Virus record (IMG/VR): IMGVR_UViG_3300037587_000525 | Span: 1 to 38,659 of that record | Strand: one strand, 5' to 3' | Source: a virus | DNA length: 38,659 nucleotides | In this document: positions 36,426 through 38,659 of the stretch, piece by piece | Layout of the letters: the number at the start of each line of letters is the position of its first letter | Numbering within the stretch: the first letter of the stretch is position 1 | The notes under the pieces: model-generated | Told to the model about the DNA's origin: nothing | Database searches by the model: none | The model's input: only the letters and a program-made list of their open reading frames with translations | Translations under genes and position numbers: made by a program

Positions 36426-36937
36426 AGAGCCTCCAGGCCGGGAAAATCCTCGAAAGTGTAAACCCTGCTGATATCTTGGTTAGTTGGGTTGTCATCCTCT
36501 GCCGTTATGCCTGCACTATTCCCATTGAGAATAACAGCCCCTCCAAACAGCTTATATTTCTTGACGGGTTCTGTCAGATCATCGCTCAAATAGTACCTGT
36601 AAATCACCTCGACAGAGCTCATAAAACCGAAGTCACGAATCAGCTTGAGATTGTCTTTGACATCGCTCCCAACGCGACCGAGCTGAATTGTTATAACGGC
36701 TTCAGGAGTGTCAGTCTGCGCCGGGTCTACCACATCGAAATCGAGAGCTGAAAACAACACCGTTTGCCCCGCGTCCCGGTCTGCTCCTGATTCAATACCA
36801 AGACTTTTGTCAGTGAAGTCTTTGACGAAACGAAGAGTACCAATCTGCTCATGCCATATCTCGATAGTCTGATATCTAATGGTCGCAATCGGCTTCTTAT
36901 TGAAGAAGTTCTGAATTCGAACATTTACCTCAGCCAT
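36422..36937 (-). CDS. DUF1833-like minor tail protein (171 aa)
   Basis: 171 residues; the start overlaps the 37-aa gene stop as TAATG. Beta-rich, with FSALDFDVVDPAQTDTPEAVITIQL near residue 63 given in parts by LDFDVV and AVITIQLGR, then VIYRYYLSDDL near 110. Sequence type and position between the M-like and NlpC/P60 genes match DUF1833 (PF08875)-type proteins, thought to be equivalents of lambda gpL at the tail tip. No iron-sulphur cysteine cluster as in gpL is present. Confidence 0.65.
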   Translation of the reverse strand: MAEVNVRIQNFFNKKPIATIRYQTIEIWHEQIGTLRFVKDFTDKSLGIESGADRDAGQTVLFSALDFDVVDPAQTDTPEAVITIQLGRVGSDVKDNLKLIRDFGFMSSVEVIYRYYLSDDLTEPVKKYKLFGGAVILNGNSAGITAEDDNPTNQDISRVYTFEDFPGLEAL

Positions 36938-37050
36938 TACGCCTCCGGCATTTCATTGTTAATGGCGCGATCTAACGCCACTGCGTCGCCCCAGGTCTCA
37001 GGCAAGCTATGAATCATTGCGTCCAGCATCATCATTTCATCAGGCGTCAT
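36937..37050 (-). CDS. Small acidic tail-region protein (37 aa)
   Basis: ATG at 37050 overlaps the preceding stop (ATGA), and its TAA overlaps the next ATG (TAATG), filling the gap exactly. The product begins MTPDEMMMLDAMIHSLP and is acidic and helical, with no known motif. The perfect coupling on both sides makes it likely to be real. Possibly a tail assembly helper. Confidence 0.6.
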   Translation of the reverse strand: MTPDEMMMLDAMIHSLPETWGDAVALDRAINNEMPEA

Positions 37051-37529
37051 ACAGGCATCGACTCGTTGATCATGATGTCCAGGAAATTAAGCTGTGAGAG
37101 ATCATTCTGGAACTCCTCCCAGTAACCAAGCACAAATTCAGGATCTGGCTCAGTGGTGAATTCTCGAATCACAACCCGGGCGCTGTAGGTTGATATTCCG
37201 GCGGCCTGAGATACAAGCTGCGGTACCCCGTCAGAAGTGAAGCGGGCGACCTCTTCAACATCACCCCATTCAGCCTCAAACGGGAAATTGAATTCTGCAA
37301 GGCCTTTGTCCGCATTAAGCGGATCTCTGAACCATGAGAAGAACACCAGCGCCTCAATCCGATTAAACCGAAGCTGGAAATCATAGACTATCGGCTCGTC
37401 ATCAGTGAAGCGCTCAACAAACGGCGGACCTGCGGCGGGGTCTGCCTGCCTGAATGCGGACCCGATAGAACGGCTTTTCCCTTGCTGGATCGCGTTTCTT
37501 AGACTTGTCGGCCAGTTTACGGTTGCCAT
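37047..37529 (-). CDS. Minor tail protein, gpM-like (160 aa)
   Basis: 160 residues, coupled to the tape measure gene. The layout (short N-terminal NWPTSL phrase, then FQLRFNRIEALVFFSWFR in the centre, AEFNFPF, and YSARVVIREF near residue 120) matches the distal tail or tail tip subunits encoded right after the tape measure gene in siphophages. It would sit between the tail tube and the tip complex. The family name is uncertain. Confidence 0.65.
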   Translation of the reverse strand: MATVNWPTSLRNAIQQGKSRSIGSAFRQADPAAGPPFVERFTDDEPIVYDFQLRFNRIEALVFFSWFRDPLNADKGLAEFNFPFEAEWGDVEEVARFTSDGVPQLVSQAAGISTYSARVVIREFTTEPDPEFVLGYWEEFQNDLSQLNFLDIMINESMPV

Positions 37530-38659
37530 TACTCGGTCTTCCTCGTCACGCTTGTCGATTCGGTCAGCGCCCTGCTCACAGGTCCATTGCCTGTCCTGAT
37601 GTCGCTTACGATTGCGTTAATTGTAACCTCTGACCCTTCCTGGCGCACTCCTCGAACCTCAAACCCCGCGCCAGGCATCTCGTTTTGCACATTGAAATTG
37701 ATATTGATGCTGGGCTCGCCCCCGCCCCGCATGTCTTTGTTGCTGATGACATCGCCCCGGCTGCCGGGAATCAGAAACTGACGGTTGCCGTCCGTGAACA
37801 TTTCAGGCCGCCCATCCTCTGCAACAGGGAAAGCACGTCCAGGGCCGACCGGGCCGCCGTGCACCCTTCCTCCACCAAGCGCCAAACCTTGAGACAAAGC
37901 AACTGTTGAGGCTATCCCTGCGGCTGCTGGTGCCGCGTTAGCGCCAAAGCTGGCCAATGACGCCAAGGCGGCAGCCGGGGCCCATGCAGCAGCCGTTACG
38001 GAGCCAGCGGCTACTGATGCAGCCGATGCAGCAGCCACCCCTGCTGTACCGATCGCTTGGTTGACCAGCATTCTCACGCCGACCTTTATCAGCGACCCGA
38101 TCAGGTCAGCCAAGAACGACTGAGCAACGCCCTTGATTGTCTGGCTGAGGTCTTCGCCCTGCACTATGGCCTGGCCCAGCGTATCGCCGATGCTGTCGCC
38201 CACATCCAGCATAGCGCCGGTCCAGCTAGACCGCAGCTCTTCAGCAGGCCTTGATGCTGCTTCTGACAATTCAACCAGCCGGGCCGCCGTCTGAGCGCTC
38301 ACATTTAGCTGCTCAGCAATGAAGGCCTCGTTTGCTGTCCGCCTAATGTCTGCCAGCTGATCTTGTTTGCTCTGCTCAAGCTTAATCTCTTTATCGTTTA
38401 GCGCCTGTTGCTGACTAACAAAAAACTCAGCGTTTCTTGTTGTAAGATCGCGCTGCAGGTCACTCCCCACCTCTGTTTGCTGCTGGATGATAGCGTTCCG
38501 ATCCTCGAACCCCTTGCGGATCCTCTCGTTTTCAGTGGCAAGGGTTGCAACGGCTCCAGAAAGCTGGCGCTGCCCCTGAAGCTTTTTGGCCGCCTCCTTT
38601 TCAAGCCTTAGCTCTTCCTTCTTTGAGGCTTCCTTTCTGCTTTTTGCCCTTTTCTCTCG
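37529..38659 (-). CDS. Tape measure protein, C-terminal 376 residues
   Basis: The frame is open to the right edge, so the N-terminus lies outside the window. The first 130 visible residues are coiled coil (Lys/Glu/Gln/Arg-rich). Then comes a Gly/Ala/Val-rich hydrophobic stretch (about 215-270 of the visible part), followed by RVHGGPVGPGRAFPVAEDG and the FLIPGSRGDVISN phrase, both typical of lambda gpH-type tape measure C-termini. The protein sets tail length and is ejected with the DNA. An internal GTG at 38470 has no special support and is not taken as the start. Confidence 0.85.
   Translation of the reverse strand, partial: REKRAKSRKEASKKEELRLEKEAAKKLQGQRQLSGAVATLATENERIRKGFEDRNAIIQQQTEVGSDLQRDLTTRNAEFFVSQQQALNDKEIKLEQSKQDQLADIRRTANEAFIAEQLNVSAQTAARLVELSEAASRPAEELRSSWTGAMLDVGDSIGDTLGQAIVQGEDLSQTIKGVAQSFLADLIGSLIKVGVRMLVNQAIGTAGVAAASAASVAAGSVTAAAWAPAAALASLASFGANAAPAAAGIASTVALSQGLALGGGRVHGGPVGPGRAFPVAEDGRPEMFTDGNRQFLIPGSRGDVISNKDMRGGGEPSININFNVQNEMPGAGFEVRGVRQEGSEVTINAIVSDIRTGNGPVSRALTESTSVTRKTE

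Noticed and set aside
38398-38604. 68-codon minus-strand frame at the right edge
   Set aside because: Out of frame with the tape measure coding sequence, which is open through the same stretch to the edge.
1-38659. Integrase, CI repressor, attachment site, tRNA genes or CRISPR array
   Set aside because: None was found on reading either strand. The phage may be virulent, or lysogeny genes may be in the missing part, which is unlikely since the gap lies between head and tail genes.

Overview
The window is most of the genome of a double-stranded DNA tailed phage with a long, non-contractile, lambda-like (siphovirus) tail. Evidence is a small and large terminase, a DUF1073-type portal, a Mu gpF/SPP1 gp7-type head protein, a protease-scaffold fusion, a major capsid protein, the C-terminal part of a tape measure protein, an NlpC/P60-type tail protein, a gpJ-like tip protein and a tail spike. 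The replication and recombination genes (lambda O- and P-like, RecT plus YqaJ exonuclease, RusA) are typical of phages of gammaproteobacteria. I infer such a host but cannot name it. I see no integrase, excisionase or full-length CI repressor.

Layout. Two large transcription units diverge from about 19.07 kb, where two face-to-face promoters share one palindromic operator. The leftward unit (19.0 kb down to 1) holds small early genes, RecT and YqaJ, a Dam-type methyltransferase, a coiled-coil protein, small ORFs, an IscR-like Rrf2 regulator with its own promoter behind a terminator, an M15 endolysin with a 3-TM holin, then (behind a near-consensus promoter at 11.5 kb) a small DNA-binding protein, a second DNA methyltransferase, terminase and the head genes. 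The right-hand block (38.66 down to 30.84 kb), also leftward, starts inside the tape measure gene and ends with the tail spike. The head block runs off the left edge and the tail block enters from the right edge on the same strand, so the sequence looks like a circularly permuted genome opened between head and tail genes. A piece is missing there: the tape measure N-terminus and probably tail tube and chaperone genes.

The rightward unit (19.1 to 30.7 kb) holds a Cro-like regulator, a GIY-YIG nuclease, replication proteins O and P with an iteron array (putative origin) inside O, an RtcB RNA ligase, a C5-cytosine methyltransferase, and a long run of small accessory genes, several with zinc-ribbon motifs. 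It ends with a RusA resolvase and converges on the tail spike at a terminator near 30.8 kb.

Most unusual region: 24.4-25.85 kb. The cytosine methyltransferase gene is overlapped over most of its length by a second gene in the +1 frame. An HNH endonuclease gene has been inserted just before the last conserved methyltransferase motif. The insertion cuts off the end of the second gene but leaves the methyltransferase frame open. Other points worth a second look are the phage RtcB ligase, the cysteine-free IscR-like regulator, the 11-bp-phased iterons, an in-frame scaffold start inside the protease gene, an amber-split small gene, and ribosome-binding cassettes repeated almost word for word before unrelated genes.
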